NCBI GenBank assembly: GCA_937927945.1
Contig: CALEYW010000018.1
Span: 6,590-70,589, forward strand
Source of the DNA: an uncultured candidate division WPS-2 bacterium
GTDB lineage: Bacteria > Vulcanimicrobiota > Vulcanimicrobiia > Vulcanimicrobiales > Vulcanimicrobiaceae
Length of the DNA stretch: 64,000 nt
Reading direction: 5' to 3'
Positions 24,449-32,811 of the stretch are shown here, in pieces (the stretch's first letter is position 1; each line of letters opens with the position of its first letter). The notes under the pieces are model-generated. The model had not been told where the DNA came from, did no database searches, and saw only the letters and a program-made list of their open reading frames with translations. The translations under genes were made by a program, and so were the position numbers.

Positions 24449-26890
24449 CTAGAAGCGTACCAGAAACGAACGCAGCGCGAAGGGGCCAAGGTCGAAGAGG
24501 AGCTCCTCTTCGGCGATGCGCACGTCACCGCCGATCGGGCGCTCGACGGCGTCGATGCAGGACGCTTCACGCATGCGGCCGCCACAGCGCAGCGCGACGG
24601 CGCGCGCTTCGCCGTCGCACTCGCGAACGCGCACGATCACGGCGCTCGCGTCGGCGGACGGACAGACGGCGACGATCAGGACGGCGGGATCCTCGCAGGT
24701 GAAGAGATGCACTCGTTCTTCCGAGGTATATTCGACCCAGGCTTGCTCGAGCGCCGAGATCGGCGCGCCGGCGGTCGGAACGAACGCGTAGGCGAGACGC
24801 TGTTCCCCGCGGTCGGCGTCCGGATCGGGCCAGCGCGGTGCGCGCAGCAACGACGTTCCCAGGCGAATGCCGCCGTTGCGCAGACCGACCGCGTTCCAGC
24901 CGTAGAGGTCGGGCGTGAACACCGCGAGTCCGGCCTCATCGCTGGTCACGTGCGCCCAGCGCTGCGCCGGAACCTCGTACCGGGCGCGCTCGGCGTCCGT
25001 GGCGGGAAACGCCGTGCGCACGAGCGTCCCGTGTGCTTGTCCGTACCGCACGTCGCGCGCGTCGACGGCGAGCCGGTGCTCCGCTCGCAGCACGACGTGA
25101 TCCTCGTGCCAGGCGACCGCGATCTCGACCCGCAGGAACGGCTCGCCGTCGTGCAGCGCGATGCGCATCGTCGCGCGCGAACGCGCACCGATCGTCAGCC
25201 GCACGACCAGCGCGCCGTTCTCGAGCGACGCGCCGTCGGGCCGCACGCGGACGGGCCGTTTTTCGTATCCGGCATCGAGGTTCCACGCGTCCCACGCCTT
25301 GGGACGATCGGCGTACGCCGCGAGCGCGTTGACGATCGATGCGACGTTCGGCCCCTCGGCCGTGCCGAATTCGACGATCGTGCCGTCGTCCCTGACGCTC
25401 GCACGCACGTAGGCGTTGCGAAATTCCCACCGCTCGTCGCTGCGTTCCGGCACGAGCGCAGGCGGGCCGGCGAGGCGCAGGTCGGCGCGCGGCAGGATCG
25501 AGGCGGCGGCCTCCGCGACCCGCGCGGCGATCGCCTCCGCCCGGTCGTACTCCTGGTGCACGTCGTCGTACACGGCGGCGATCGCCGTGCCGGAGATCAC
25601 GTCGTGGAATTGCGCGCGCAGCACGATCCGCCACGCGCTGCGCAGATCTTCGACGAGCGAGGTGCGCACGCCCTGCGGGGCGCGGACCGCGACGCACCAG
25701 GCGGCGAGTTCTTCCGCATGCGCCAGCGTTCGCTCCAGCGCCGCGTTGCGTGCTTTCACGTCGTGATGCGTCGTGTAGGTGCCGCGATGCGTCTCGAGAT
25801 AGAGTTCGCCTCGGTACTCCGGCAGCGGTTCGCCGGCGACGCCCGCGAACCACGCGTCGACCGGCGTCCAGCCACGCGAGCCGGGTCCGACGCGCGCCAG
25901 CTGCTCGTCGGTCGCTCCGCCGCCGCCGTCGCCGTAGCCGACGACGACGGGTTCGTCGCGCTCGCGCGCCGTCGCGAGACGCTTGGGCGTCAAATCGCCG
26001 TCGTAACCGTCGATGACGGCGGCGACGACCGAAGAACCGTCGTCGCCGTTCCACCGGAAGCGCGGATACGGCCAGCGAGTCGTTTCGTTCCACTGCAGCT
26101 TCGTGGTGGCGAAGTACGGGATGCCCGCGTGCGCCGCGAGCGACGGGAAGGTCGACGGAAAGCCGAACGTGTCGGGAAGCCACGCGACCGTCGGCGTGAC
26201 GTCGAGCGTCTCGCGCGTCCACGCGACGCCGTGCGCGAACTGGCGTAGGATCGATTCGCCGCTGGGCGCGTGCAGGTCCGGTTCGACCCACATCGTCGCG
26301 ACGCTCGCGTCCCAGCCCGCGCCGCAGCGCGAACGCACACGAGCCGCCAGATCGCGGTCTTCGGCGAACGCCCAGGCGTAGAGCTGCGGCTGGCTCTGGG
26401 AGAACACAAACCGTTCGTCGTTCTCGACCTCGCGCAACGCCGTCGCGAACGTTCGCAGCGCTTTGCGCTTCGTCGAATCGTACGTCCACAGCCACGCGAC
26501 GTCGAGGTGCGAGTGACCGATCAGCGGCACGTCGAGCACATCGCCCGCCGAGCCGGGGGCGGCCGCCTCGATCTCGAGTTCGTCGTGCGGCTTTTCCTGC
26601 GCGCGCAGCAGCATCCAGCGCCAGCGCAGCCCGTCACCGGACGGGAGGCCCGCGACGGGCAGCGCGCGCAGTTCGACCTCGAGGGTGATCTCGTGCTCGC
26701 CCGGGATCGGCGGCAGCACGATCGCCTCGTGTTTCGCGTCGAACGCGCCGCGCGCGACGCCGTCGATGCGCAGCAGCGCACCGGTACGGGTGGCATAGCG
26801 CAGCCGCGACGGACCGTCGGGGAACGCCGCGCGAGCGACGAGCGTGACGGCGATCTCGTCTTCGGCACGGCGCGCGAGGCGCACGCGCAT
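24449..26890 (-). CDS. Glycoside hydrolase family 38 alpha-mannosidase
   Basis: The 813-residue protein has an N-terminal beta domain, then the GH38 catalytic core from about residue 120: I-G-H-S-H-L-D-V-A-W-L-W holds zinc ligands, and W-L-P-D-T-F-G holds the catalytic Asp nucleophile and zinc-site Asp. A central three-helix domain with a zinc His (Q-F-H-D-V-I-S-G-T) and a long C-terminal beta-sandwich follow. It should cleave alpha-mannosides with retention. No signal peptide, so it is cytosolic and needs imported substrate. Its ATG overlaps the stop of the preceding gene by one base (TGATG), showing coupling. The length is shorter than eukaryotic lysosomal enzymes but normal for bacterial ones. 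Confidence 0.93.
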   Translation of the reverse strand: MRVRLARRAEDEIAVTLVARAAFPDGPSRLRYATRTGALLRIDGVARGAFDAKHEAIVLPPIPGEHEITLEVELRALPVAGLPSGDGLRWRWMLLRAQEKPHDELEIEAAAPGSAGDVLDVPLIGHSHLDVAWLWTYDSTKRKALRTFATALREVENDERFVFSQSQPQLYAWAFAEDRDLAARVRSRCGAGWDASVATMWVEPDLHAPSGESILRQFAHGVAWTRETLDVTPTVAWLPDTFGFPSTFPSLAAHAGIPYFATTKLQWNETTRWPYPRFRWNGDDGSSVVAAVIDGYDGDLTPKRLATARERDEPVVVGYGDGGGGATDEQLARVGPGSRGWTPVDAWFAGVAGEPLPEYRGELYLETHRGTYTTHHDVKARNAALERTLAHAEELAAWCVAVRAPQGVRTSLVEDLRSAWRIVLRAQFHDVISGTAIAAVYDDVHQEYDRAEAIAARVAEAAASILPRADLRLAGPPALVPERSDERWEFRNAYVRASVRDDGTIVEFGTAEGPNVASIVNALAAYADRPKAWDAWNLDAGYEKRPVRVRPDGASLENGALVVRLTIGARSRATMRIALHDGEPFLRVEIAVAWHEDHVVLRAEHRLAVDARDVRYGQAHGTLVRTAFPATDAERARYEVPAQRWAHVTSDEAGLAVFTPDLYGWNAVGLRNGGIRLGTSLLRAPRWPDPDADRGEQRLAYAFVPTAGAPISALEQAWVEYTSEERVHLFTCEDPAVLIVAVCPSADASAVIVRVRECDGEARAVALRCGGRMREASCIDAVERPIGGDVRIAEEELLFDLGPFALRSFLVRF

Positions 26891-27291
26891 CAGAGGATCG
26901 CGGTGACCTGGTCGTTGCTGGTGGTGCAGTTCTCGCCCGGCGCCGTCTTCGAATCGATGCCGAAGCGCAGCGTCACCTTGAGCGGATCGCGCTTCTGTTC
27001 GTGCTTGACCTGAAAGCGAAACGCCGCTTCGTAGCTATCGTGCGAAGCGAGCGGCGGGATGGGCTGCGAGCCGACAACCGTCGGTCCGATCAGCAGATCG
27101 AGGTGCTGGCGCACCTCCGGGCGCTGCGCGACGCTGCCGTTGTTCGCGACGAACACGGATACGATGTCGTTGTCGTAGGCACGATCCCGCGCGCGCACGA
27201 TCTTGAGCCGGGGGTTGGTGACGACGATGTCGGTCGGGCACGGCGTCGGCTGCGCCGCCGCCAGGGCCGCGGACATGAAGAACGTCAACAT
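26890..27291 (-). CDS. Small secreted protein with CARDB-like beta domain
   Basis: A 133-residue exported protein. The ATG at 27289-27291 gives a short signal peptide (M-L-T-F-F-M-S-A-A-L-A-A-A). The mature part looks like one CARDB/Ig-like fold: V-S-V-F-V-A-N-N-G-S-V-A-Q, then an extended strand pair, and an N-D-Q-V-T-A end typical of such domains, with two Cys (near residues 18 and 122) that could bridge. Function is unknown. Start and stop are both fused to neighbours by TGATG overlaps: with the 29-codon ORF upstream and the GH38 gene downstream. Confidence 0.7.
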   Translation of the reverse strand: MLTFFMSAALAAAQPTPCPTDIVVTNPRLKIVRARDRAYDNDIVSVFVANNGSVAQRPEVRQHLDLLIGPTVVGSQPIPPLASHDSYEAAFRFQVKHEQKRDPLKVTLRFGIDSKTAPGENCTTSNDQVTAIL

Positions 27292-27380
27292 CAGACTGCT
27301 TCGTACGCGCGGAGGGGTTCGCGTACCCGCTCGGCGGCCGTCTCGAGGCCGCGGAGGAGGGCTTCCTTGCTCGCGGTCAT
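27291..27380 (-). CDS. Hidden 29-residue ORF coupled on both sides
   Basis: The ATG at 27378-27380 overlaps the stop of the MBL-cupin gene by four bases (ATGA). The TGA at 27291-27293 overlaps the ATG of the next gene by one base (TGATG). The product M-T-A-S-K-E-A-L-L-R-G-L-E-T-A-A-E-R-V-R... is a charged, Ala/Leu-rich peptide that would form an amphipathic helix. Both junctions match the style of real gene junctions in this window. It may be a genuine small protein, or only a device that carries ribosomes to the secreted-protein gene. No homologue is known to me. Confidence 0.5.
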   Translation of the reverse strand: MTASKEALLRGLETAAERVREPLRAYEAV

Positions 27381-28435
27381 GACTCTGCGTCGTAGTAGTC
27401 GAGCTGCGGGATCTCGCGCACCAGCGTCCCCGTCGCCTCGACCACGAACTTGCGCGAATCCGGGTAGTAGCAGACGTCGCCCGGATCGGTATTCGCAACC
27501 ATCAGCACGAGCGCGTCCTCATCGGCGTGATTTTCCAGCCGGTGCGCTCCGCCCGGTTCGGTGCGAAACGCGACGAGGTCGCCGGCGCGCAGCTCGAAGG
27601 TGCCGCGCGGCGTGCGCAGGGCCGGCGTCCCGGAGATCACCACGTACAGTTCTTCTTCGCGCGTGTGCCAATGGAGCGGGACGAACACGTCGCCGCGCGA
27701 GAGGCGCGCCGCGGCGTATCCGAGCTTCTCCGCACCGATCAGCCGGCCGGCCTCGGCCAACGCACCGCCGAACGGTGGCGGATCGGTCGGATCGCGGCGG
27801 TACGGCAGTTCGTCGAGATTGACGCGGTTGACGAACGCATCGGCGCGCGCGTCGAGCATCGCACCGATCGCGGCGTGCGCATTGCCGAACACGCATGCGC
27901 CGTCGCCGACCAACAGGTGGTCGACCCAGAGCGCACGCAGCCTGCGCGCGGACAGCGCGGCGCGCACCGGATCGCTCAGCTTCGCATCGGGCATCAGCGT
28001 CAGCGCGCCGGCCGGCGTGCCCCACAGCGCGTCGCCGACGATCGCCGCACGAAGATCGCGGCGGTAGAGCGCGATCTCGCCGGCGGTCTTGAAGCCGTCG
28101 AGACCCACCACCGTCCAACCGTGTAAGACCTCGCCGGGTTCGACGGTACGCGCAACCGGCTGCGCGAGCAGCGGCGCATCGAGTGCGCTCGCGATCGTCC
28201 GCGCGCCGGTCGCGGCGGCGACGGCCGCGCTCGACCGCTCGTGATCGCGGTTGGTGATCAGGATCGAGTCGACGCCGCGCGCGCGCAGCTCCCCGAACGT
28301 CCCCTCGTCCGGCTCGACCGGATCGACGACGAGATTCCCCTCGTCCGTCTCGACGAAGAAGCCGTTGAAATCCAAGCCGCGATCGGCTTGCCAGCGCGAC
28401 CAGGACCAGACCCCGGGGACGACCGTTTGACGCAT
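27377..28435 (-). CDS. Fusion of a metallo-beta-lactamase-like domain and a cupin
   Basis: The 352-residue protein starts as an MBL fold (about 1-195: F-F-V-E-T-D-E-G-N-L-V-V-D-P, then I-L-I-T-N-R-D-H-E-R at 58-67). The normal H-x-H-x-D-H zinc motif is reduced to N-R-D-H, so hydrolase chemistry is doubtful. Residues about 240-350 form a cupin: H-W-H-T-R-E-E-E-L-Y supplies the two His and a Glu, and H-R-L-E-N-H a distal His, so a metal can bind here. No signal peptide. The ATG has an ideal site (GGAGAGG, six bases). It heads the operon of sORF, secreted protein and GH38. Substrate unknown; a sugar-derived compound is possible from context. Confidence 0.72.
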   Translation of the reverse strand: MRQTVVPGVWSWSRWQADRGLDFNGFFVETDEGNLVVDPVEPDEGTFGELRARGVDSILITNRDHERSSAAVAAATGARTIASALDAPLLAQPVARTVEPGEVLHGWTVVGLDGFKTAGEIALYRRDLRAAIVGDALWGTPAGALTLMPDAKLSDPVRAALSARRLRALWVDHLLVGDGACVFGNAHAAIGAMLDARADAFVNRVNLDELPYRRDPTDPPPFGGALAEAGRLIGAEKLGYAAARLSRGDVFVPLHWHTREEELYVVISGTPALRTPRGTFELRAGDLVAFRTEPGGAHRLENHADEDALVLMVANTDPGDVCYYPDSRKFVVEATGTLVREIPQLDYYDAES

Positions 28436-28542
28436 GTACGCCTCTCCGCCGCGAAGGTTCGCCGATCCGCTTCAGATGCGTGGGGTCCCTCGTACGTAGC
28501 CCGGGGAAGCAGGCCGATGCTCCGAATGCGGCGCGGACGACT

Positions 28543-29262
28543 TCATCCGGAGAACGTGACGTTCGAGAAGTCGATCTTGCGCACGAGCGTCTCACCGTCG
28601 AAGCCGAGTACGCGCATCGGCAAGTGCGTGATCGGGGAGAGCTCGACGACCTCGCGTGTCAGCCCCGCGTTCGTCGCCGGATCACTGGGAATCACACGAA
28701 CCGCATCCGTCACGACCCCGTCGATGACGTCTCCCGGCGCCTCGGACAAGCTCCCCGCCTCCGCTTGCGCGTGGGCGAGGATCGCGCCGAAGCTCAGCTG
28801 ATCGATCGACGAGCCGCGGATCGTCGTCGCCAGCGGATCGTGCAGCGACAGCGTCCTCTTGAACAGGGCGGCGAGCCCCGAACCGCGCCGGCCAACCACG
28901 GTCGCCCCACCGTCCCACACGAGCGTCACGCCGGCGTTGGGTCCCGACGCGACATGGACCGTAACGCTCGACGGCTTGCGGAAGCTGTAGTTGAAGACGA
29001 CGTTCTGTACCGTCGTGTCTTTCTGTTCGAACACCGTGACGTTCGCGTTGTACGCCGTCACGGCGGCCCAGGCACGAGCGAACGCGTCGAGTCGTTGGGC
29101 AGCCGGTTCGGACGAAGCGGACAGGGGAGCTGCAGAGCGGGAGGCTGTCGCGACCGGACTCGGCGTCGGTTGCGCGGCCAGCACCGGGATGGCCGCGCAC
29201 AACACGAGTGTCGCGCACGCTGGAGCGAACCGGGAGCGCAAGAGCCTTCGACAGACGGTCAT
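28543..29262 (-). CDS. Secreted LolA/DUF1571-like protein
   Basis: A 239-residue protein with a signal peptide (start ATG 29260-29262; hydrophobic core L-V-L-C-A-A-I-P-V-L-A-A, cleavage near A-A-Q). The mature part resembles LolA-type or DUF1571 folds: V-F-E-Q-K-D-T-T-V-Q-N-V-V-F-N-Y-S-F-R-K-P, then L-V-W-D-G, and near the end L-P-M-R-V-L-G-F-D-G. Such domains shield lipids in the periplasm. Whether it chaperones lipoproteins is not certain, since true LolA is better conserved around its hydrophobic cavity. It stands 107 bases upstream of the MBL-cupin gene on the same strand. The longer upstream ORF is rejected because the signal peptide fixes the start. Confidence 0.65.
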   Translation of the reverse strand: MTVCRRLLRSRFAPACATLVLCAAIPVLAAQPTPSPVATASRSAAPLSASSEPAAQRLDAFARAWAAVTAYNANVTVFEQKDTTVQNVVFNYSFRKPSSVTVHVASGPNAGVTLVWDGGATVVGRRGSGLAALFKRTLSLHDPLATTIRGSSIDQLSFGAILAHAQAEAGSLSEAPGDVIDGVVTDAVRVIPSDPATNAGLTREVVELSPITHLPMRVLGFDGETLVRKIDFSNVTFSG

Positions 29263-29332
29263 GTGCTGTGACCCTGGAGCGTTGTTCGCGACCGGCAAGG
29301 CGAGCCCCACCCTCCAGGATCCCGCTTGAGGC

Positions 29333-29632
29333 TCAGAGCTCGAGTTGTATCGTCCCGCGTTCGCTCGGCTCGATGATCTTGCTCGAGATGTCGCGCCGGA
29401 TCGCGTCGTGTTCGGGATGTTCCGCGTACGCACGCCAGCCGTCCCAGTCGTCGAAATCCGCCACCAGCGCGACGGTGAAGCGCTGGTCGGTCGCGCACAC
29501 GTTCCGTCCCGCGGTGATGGCGCGCAGCGAATCGATTTTCGACGTCATCGCGTTCCAGGCGTCCACGAGCCGGTCGACTTCGGCGTCCGGCACGCCCTCC
29601 TTGATCTTGGCGAAGAACACGTGGCGAATCAC
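29333..29632 (-). CDS. Dabb-family (stress-responsive A/B barrel) protein
   Basis: A 99-residue protein of the dimeric alpha-beta barrel type: V-I-R-H-V-F-F-A-K-I-K at the start, S-L-R-A-I-T-A-G-R-N-V in the middle, V-A-L-V-A-D-F-D-D-W-D-G and Y-A-E-H-P-E-H at the end. These are classic Dabb residues. The GTG at 29630-29632 is chosen because AAAGGAG stands six bases before it and the family begins at this point; an in-frame GTG at 29656 gives eight extra residues without support. Function in the family ranges from stress response to polyketide cyclisation; here unknown. Confidence 0.88.
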   Translation of the reverse strand: MIRHVFFAKIKEGVPDAEVDRLVDAWNAMTSKIDSLRAITAGRNVCATDQRFTVALVADFDDWDGWRAYAEHPEHDAIRRDISSKIIEPSERGTIQLEL

Positions 29633-29668
29633 TTCAAACTCCTTTGCGACTCCCACGGCAAGCCCACC

Positions 29669-30184
29669 TCAGGGTCCCGGCCGGCGCGTCTGCACGATCA
29701 TCTTGAAATGCCGGTCCTCGCCGATGCATCCTTCCTCGCCGAAGCCGAGGCGAGCGAGGAGCGCGATCGAGGCGACGTTCCGCGGGTCCGTCCGCGCAAT
29801 AAAACGCCGGATCCCGTAAGCCCCCTCAAGCTCGCCCAATAGGGCCCGCATCGCTTCAGTCGCGTATCCGCGTCGCTGGAACGCGGGTGCGATCGTGTAT
29901 CCGATCTCCGCGACGTCGCCTGACGCGTCGACGTGAACACCGACGTCGCCGATGAGGACATCGTTCCGCCCCTCGACTATGCCTAGCTGCGACCACATGC
30001 TGCGACGCGCGAACGGAACGTCCGCGACGCTGCCAACGAACACGTCGGCCGCCGCGCGTGATGCCGGCATCCAGCCCTGCATCGCTGAAACCGCTGGCTC
30101 CGAGCGGTACGCGAAGAGCGCTTCGGCGTCAGCCGGGGTAAGATACCGCAGGACCAAGCGCGACGTGCGCAGCGGGATCGGCAT
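29669..30184 (-). CDS. RimJ/RimL-type GNAT acetyltransferase
   Basis: A 171-residue GNAT protein in the RimJ/L subgroup: L-R-T-S-R-L-V-L-R-Y-L-T-P-A-D at the N-terminus, G-Y-T-I-A-P-A-F-Q-R-R-G-Y-A-T-E-A as the CoA loop (about 105-121), and N-V-A-S-I-A-L-L-A-R-L-G-F near 143. These enzymes acetylate protein N-termini or small amines and antibiotics; the substrate is not predictable. The ATG at 30182-30184 has a GGAGGAG site seven bases upstream. It lies between tcuB and the Dabb gene on the same strand with gaps of 65 and 36 bases. Confidence 0.88.
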   Translation of the reverse strand: MPIPLRTSRLVLRYLTPADAEALFAYRSEPAVSAMQGWMPASRAAADVFVGSVADVPFARRSMWSQLGIVEGRNDVLIGDVGVHVDASGDVAEIGYTIAPAFQRRGYATEAMRALLGELEGAYGIRRFIARTDPRNVASIALLARLGFGEEGCIGEDRHFKMIVQTRRPGP

Positions 30185-30249
30185 GGGTAACGCTCCTCCG
30201 CCCGTCGCCGTGCTCCTGCGTCCCGCCGATGACGGCCCGAGCGTAGCGC

Positions 30250-31350
30250 CTATCCTGCGATGTTCCTTTGCTCGTGTGCGTTCTTCACCAGTGCGATGAA
30301 GCGGTAGACGAAGTGGACGGCTTTCCCGTACGGGGCGGTGATGAAGAGCGCAGCCACCGCGCCCAAGTGGATCGCCAGCAGCGCTCCCATGGCGCTGGTC
30401 GAACGAAACGCGAGCAGCGCGAGCCCGGTGAGCGCGACGGTTTCGAGCATGCCGAGAAACGCGTAGTCGAGCGCGATCATGCGCGGCTCGGTCGGGCGAT
30501 CGTCGCTGCGCCGCTTGACCGCGACCAGGCCGGCAACGCCGACGGCGAGCGCGATCCCGCCGCCCGTGCCCAGAACGACCGGCACGCTCCACAGCGGATA
30601 CGGCGGGAGCAGGTGCAGGAACTCTTGCTCGAACGCGGCGCTGGTCGTCGCGGCAAGGTCGGCCAGAAATCCCCAGAACACGAGCCCGTGAAAGAACCGC
30701 CGGCTGCCTGATTTGCGATGCTCGTCGTAGCAGCCCGCGCCGCCGCCCTTGAGATAGGTCAGCGCAAGCGCCTCGTGCAGCGCGGTACCCAGCGACGACG
30801 CGGTGACGAAGGCCGTGTTGTCACCGCTGATGTCGCGTGCGTAGTGGCGCGCGCCGAACGCGACGCAGACGGCGCCGAATGCGGCCAGCGCGAGCGCCGG
30901 TACGATCATCGCCGCGTAGGGCAGAATTCGGTAGAACGCGCCGGGACCCGACTGCGGCGTCCACAGCGCCGCCGCGCTGGACGAGCTCGCGATCGCGGCC
31001 GCGACGAGCGCGACCCCGGCGAACACGGTCGCCAGCGCGACGCTGCCCGGACTGCGCACCATGCGCGCCAGGTACGCCGGGCGGCCGTAGCGTTCGTACG
31101 TCTCCACCCGCGCTGCGGCCATCGCCTCGGGGATGTTGATCGCGAACTCGTGCGGCGGCGTGAACATGCACGCGTCGTAGCACATGCGGCAGTCGTGGCA
31201 CAGGTTGGCGAGATAGGCGACGTCGCCGTCGCCGATCGCCGTGCGCAGCTGCGCCGCGCCGAACACCGCGCAGAACGCTTCGCAGTAGCGGCAGGCGTTG
31301 CAGACGGAGAGCTGCCGGTCGAGCTCGGTCGTGAGATCAAGTTCGAGCAT
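30250..31350 (-). CDS. tcuB: TcuB-like iron-sulfur membrane protein of tricarballylate oxidation
   Basis: TcuB reoxidises the FAD of TcuA and passes electrons to the quinone pool. The 366-residue protein has two ferredoxin-like clusters near the N-terminus (C-x2-C-x2-C-x3-C at about 17-27 and C-x2-C-x2-C-x3-C at about 51-61, followed by P-P-H-E-F-A-I-N-I-P) and then several TM helices (about 100-345). The length and layout match TcuB/CitB. Its start overlaps the tcuA stop by 14 bases. There is no tcuC transporter gene next to it. Confidence 0.87.
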   Translation of the reverse strand: MLELDLTTELDRQLSVCNACRYCEAFCAVFGAAQLRTAIGDGDVAYLANLCHDCRMCYDACMFTPPHEFAINIPEAMAAARVETYERYGRPAYLARMVRSPGSVALATVFAGVALVAAAIASSSSAAALWTPQSGPGAFYRILPYAAMIVPALALAAFGAVCVAFGARHYARDISGDNTAFVTASSLGTALHEALALTYLKGGGAGCYDEHRKSGSRRFFHGLVFWGFLADLAATTSAAFEQEFLHLLPPYPLWSVPVVLGTGGGIALAVGVAGLVAVKRRSDDRPTEPRMIALDYAFLGMLETVALTGLALLAFRSTSAMGALLAIHLGAVAALFITAPYGKAVHFVYRFIALVKNAHEQRNIAG

Positions 31351-32761
31351 GCTGCGCCGCCGTGATCCCTGCGATGCGGCCGAACACCGAACCGATCGTG
31401 AGGCCGAAGCCTGCCAGATAGCCGCGCGAGAGGATGTTGCCGGCCATGCACTCGCCGGCGGCGAAGAGGTTCTCGAACGGCCTGCCGTCCGCGGCGGCGA
31501 CCCGAGCCTGCGTGTCGACCGCGACGCCGAGATAGGTGAACGTCACGCCGGGCCGCAGCGGGTAGGCAAAATAGGGCGGCGTGTCGATGCGCTGCGCCCA
31601 ATGTGATTTCGGCGGCGCGAGGCCTTCGGTGCGGCAGCCGTCGAGCTCGCCGAGCCGGACGCTTCCACCGTAAGGCACCGCGGCGTTGAACTCCGCCACC
31701 GTGCGCACGAGCACCGCGGCGTCGAGTCCGAGTTGCGCGGCGAGCCCTTCGATCGAATCGGCCTGCACGGGCCGGTACGCCGAGGGAATGAACCGGCCGG
31801 TCACTTTGGCATCGAAGATCGCGAACGCGCTCTGCTGCGGTTGTTCGGCGATCAGCTTGCCCCAGATCGCGTAGCGCTTCGGCCAGAGATCTTCACCTTC
31901 GTCGTAGAAGCGCACGCCCGCGGCATTGACGGCGATGCCGAAGGGGATCGCGTCGATGCGGGTCACGATGCCGCCGTCGAAGCGCGGCGCGCGCGCGTCG
32001 ACCGCGACGCAATGGAGGCCGCGCGGATCGCCGATGCGCCGCGCGCCCGCGCCGTACATCGCCTTGAGCGCGATCCCGGTGTTGTACGGCGTGCCGCGGA
32101 TCATGAACTGCGCGGCGGCCTCGCCCCAATACTCGGCGAGCCACGCGACGTCGGCCTCGAAGCCGCCCGCGGCGACGACGACCGAACGGGCCGCGATGCG
32201 CGCTTCGCTTCCCGCGCGGTCGTAGACGACGCCGGCTACCGTGCCGCCGTCCATCTCCAGTTCACGCACCAGCGCGTCGTACTCGACGCGCACGCCGAGG
32301 CGCAGCGCCGTGTCGTAGTAGGTGTTGACCATCTGCTTGCCGCCGCCGAGGAAGAAGCCGTTGGTGCGCGAGAGGTGCAGCGTGCCGGTCAAGGGCTTCT
32401 GCCAGCGCACGCCCTGCTCGGTCATCCACTCGACCAGGCTTTTCGACTCGGAGATCGTGAGGCGCGCCAGCGTTTCGTTCGTCTCGCCGCCGGTCACCCG
32501 CAGAAGGTCCGCGTAGAGCTCTTCCTCACTATAGGCGCCGGTCGCGGCGGCGTTGGGGGCATCGTGCGCGAACCGGATGTCGCGCGTGTGGCGCGTGTTG
32601 CCGCCGCGCATGTGTTCCGGGGCGCCTTCGAGCAGCACGACGCTCGCGCCGGCGCGGCGCGCCGCGATCGCCGCGCAGAGCGCGGCGTTTCCGCCGCCGC
32701 ACACGACGACATCGACGTCCCGGCCCCGCGACGTGCGCGCAGCCTGCGGCGACAGGAGCAC
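31337..32761 (-). CDS. tcuA: TcuA-like FAD-dependent tricarballylate dehydrogenase
   Basis: TcuA oxidises tricarballylate to cis-aconitate. The 474-residue protein has a dinucleotide fold (V-V-V-C-G-G-G-N-A-A-L-C-A-A, about 17-30), the fumarate-reductase-type segment G-G-N-T-R-H-T-R-D, and the C-terminal F-A-A-G-E-C-M-A-G flavoprotein motif. I place the start at the GTG 32759-32761 because GGAGG lies seven bases before it; a TTG at 32807-32809 would give a longer form with no ribosome site. The Salmonella protein is of similar length. It is divergent from the GntR gene, 50 bases apart, with a candidate operator between. Confidence 0.88.
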   Translation of the reverse strand: MLLSPQAARTSRGRDVDVVVCGGGNAALCAAIAARRAGASVVLLEGAPEHMRGGNTRHTRDIRFAHDAPNAAATGAYSEEELYADLLRVTGGETNETLARLTISESKSLVEWMTEQGVRWQKPLTGTLHLSRTNGFFLGGGKQMVNTYYDTALRLGVRVEYDALVRELEMDGGTVAGVVYDRAGSEARIAARSVVVAAGGFEADVAWLAEYWGEAAAQFMIRGTPYNTGIALKAMYGAGARRIGDPRGLHCVAVDARAPRFDGGIVTRIDAIPFGIAVNAAGVRFYDEGEDLWPKRYAIWGKLIAEQPQQSAFAIFDAKVTGRFIPSAYRPVQADSIEGLAAQLGLDAAVLVRTVAEFNAAVPYGGSVRLGELDGCRTEGLAPPKSHWAQRIDTPPYFAYPLRPGVTFTYLGVAVDTQARVAAADGRPFENLFAAGECMAGNILSRGYLAGFGLTIGSVFGRIAGITAAQHART

Positions 32762-32798
32762 GAAGGAGCCTCCGATGCAGGAAGTAGCGTTCGCAAAA

Positions 32799-32809
32799 GT
32801 GTAGGACAA
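32799..32809. promoter_or_regulatory. Candidate GntR (FadR-subfamily) operator
   Basis: On the minus strand the sequence TTGTCCTACAC matches ten of eleven positions of the FadR-type half-palindrome T-N-G-T-N3-A-C-N-A. It lies in the 50-base gap between the tcuA and GntR starts and touches the GntR start, where it could control both genes. Confidence 0.4.
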
Positions 32810-32811
32810 TC

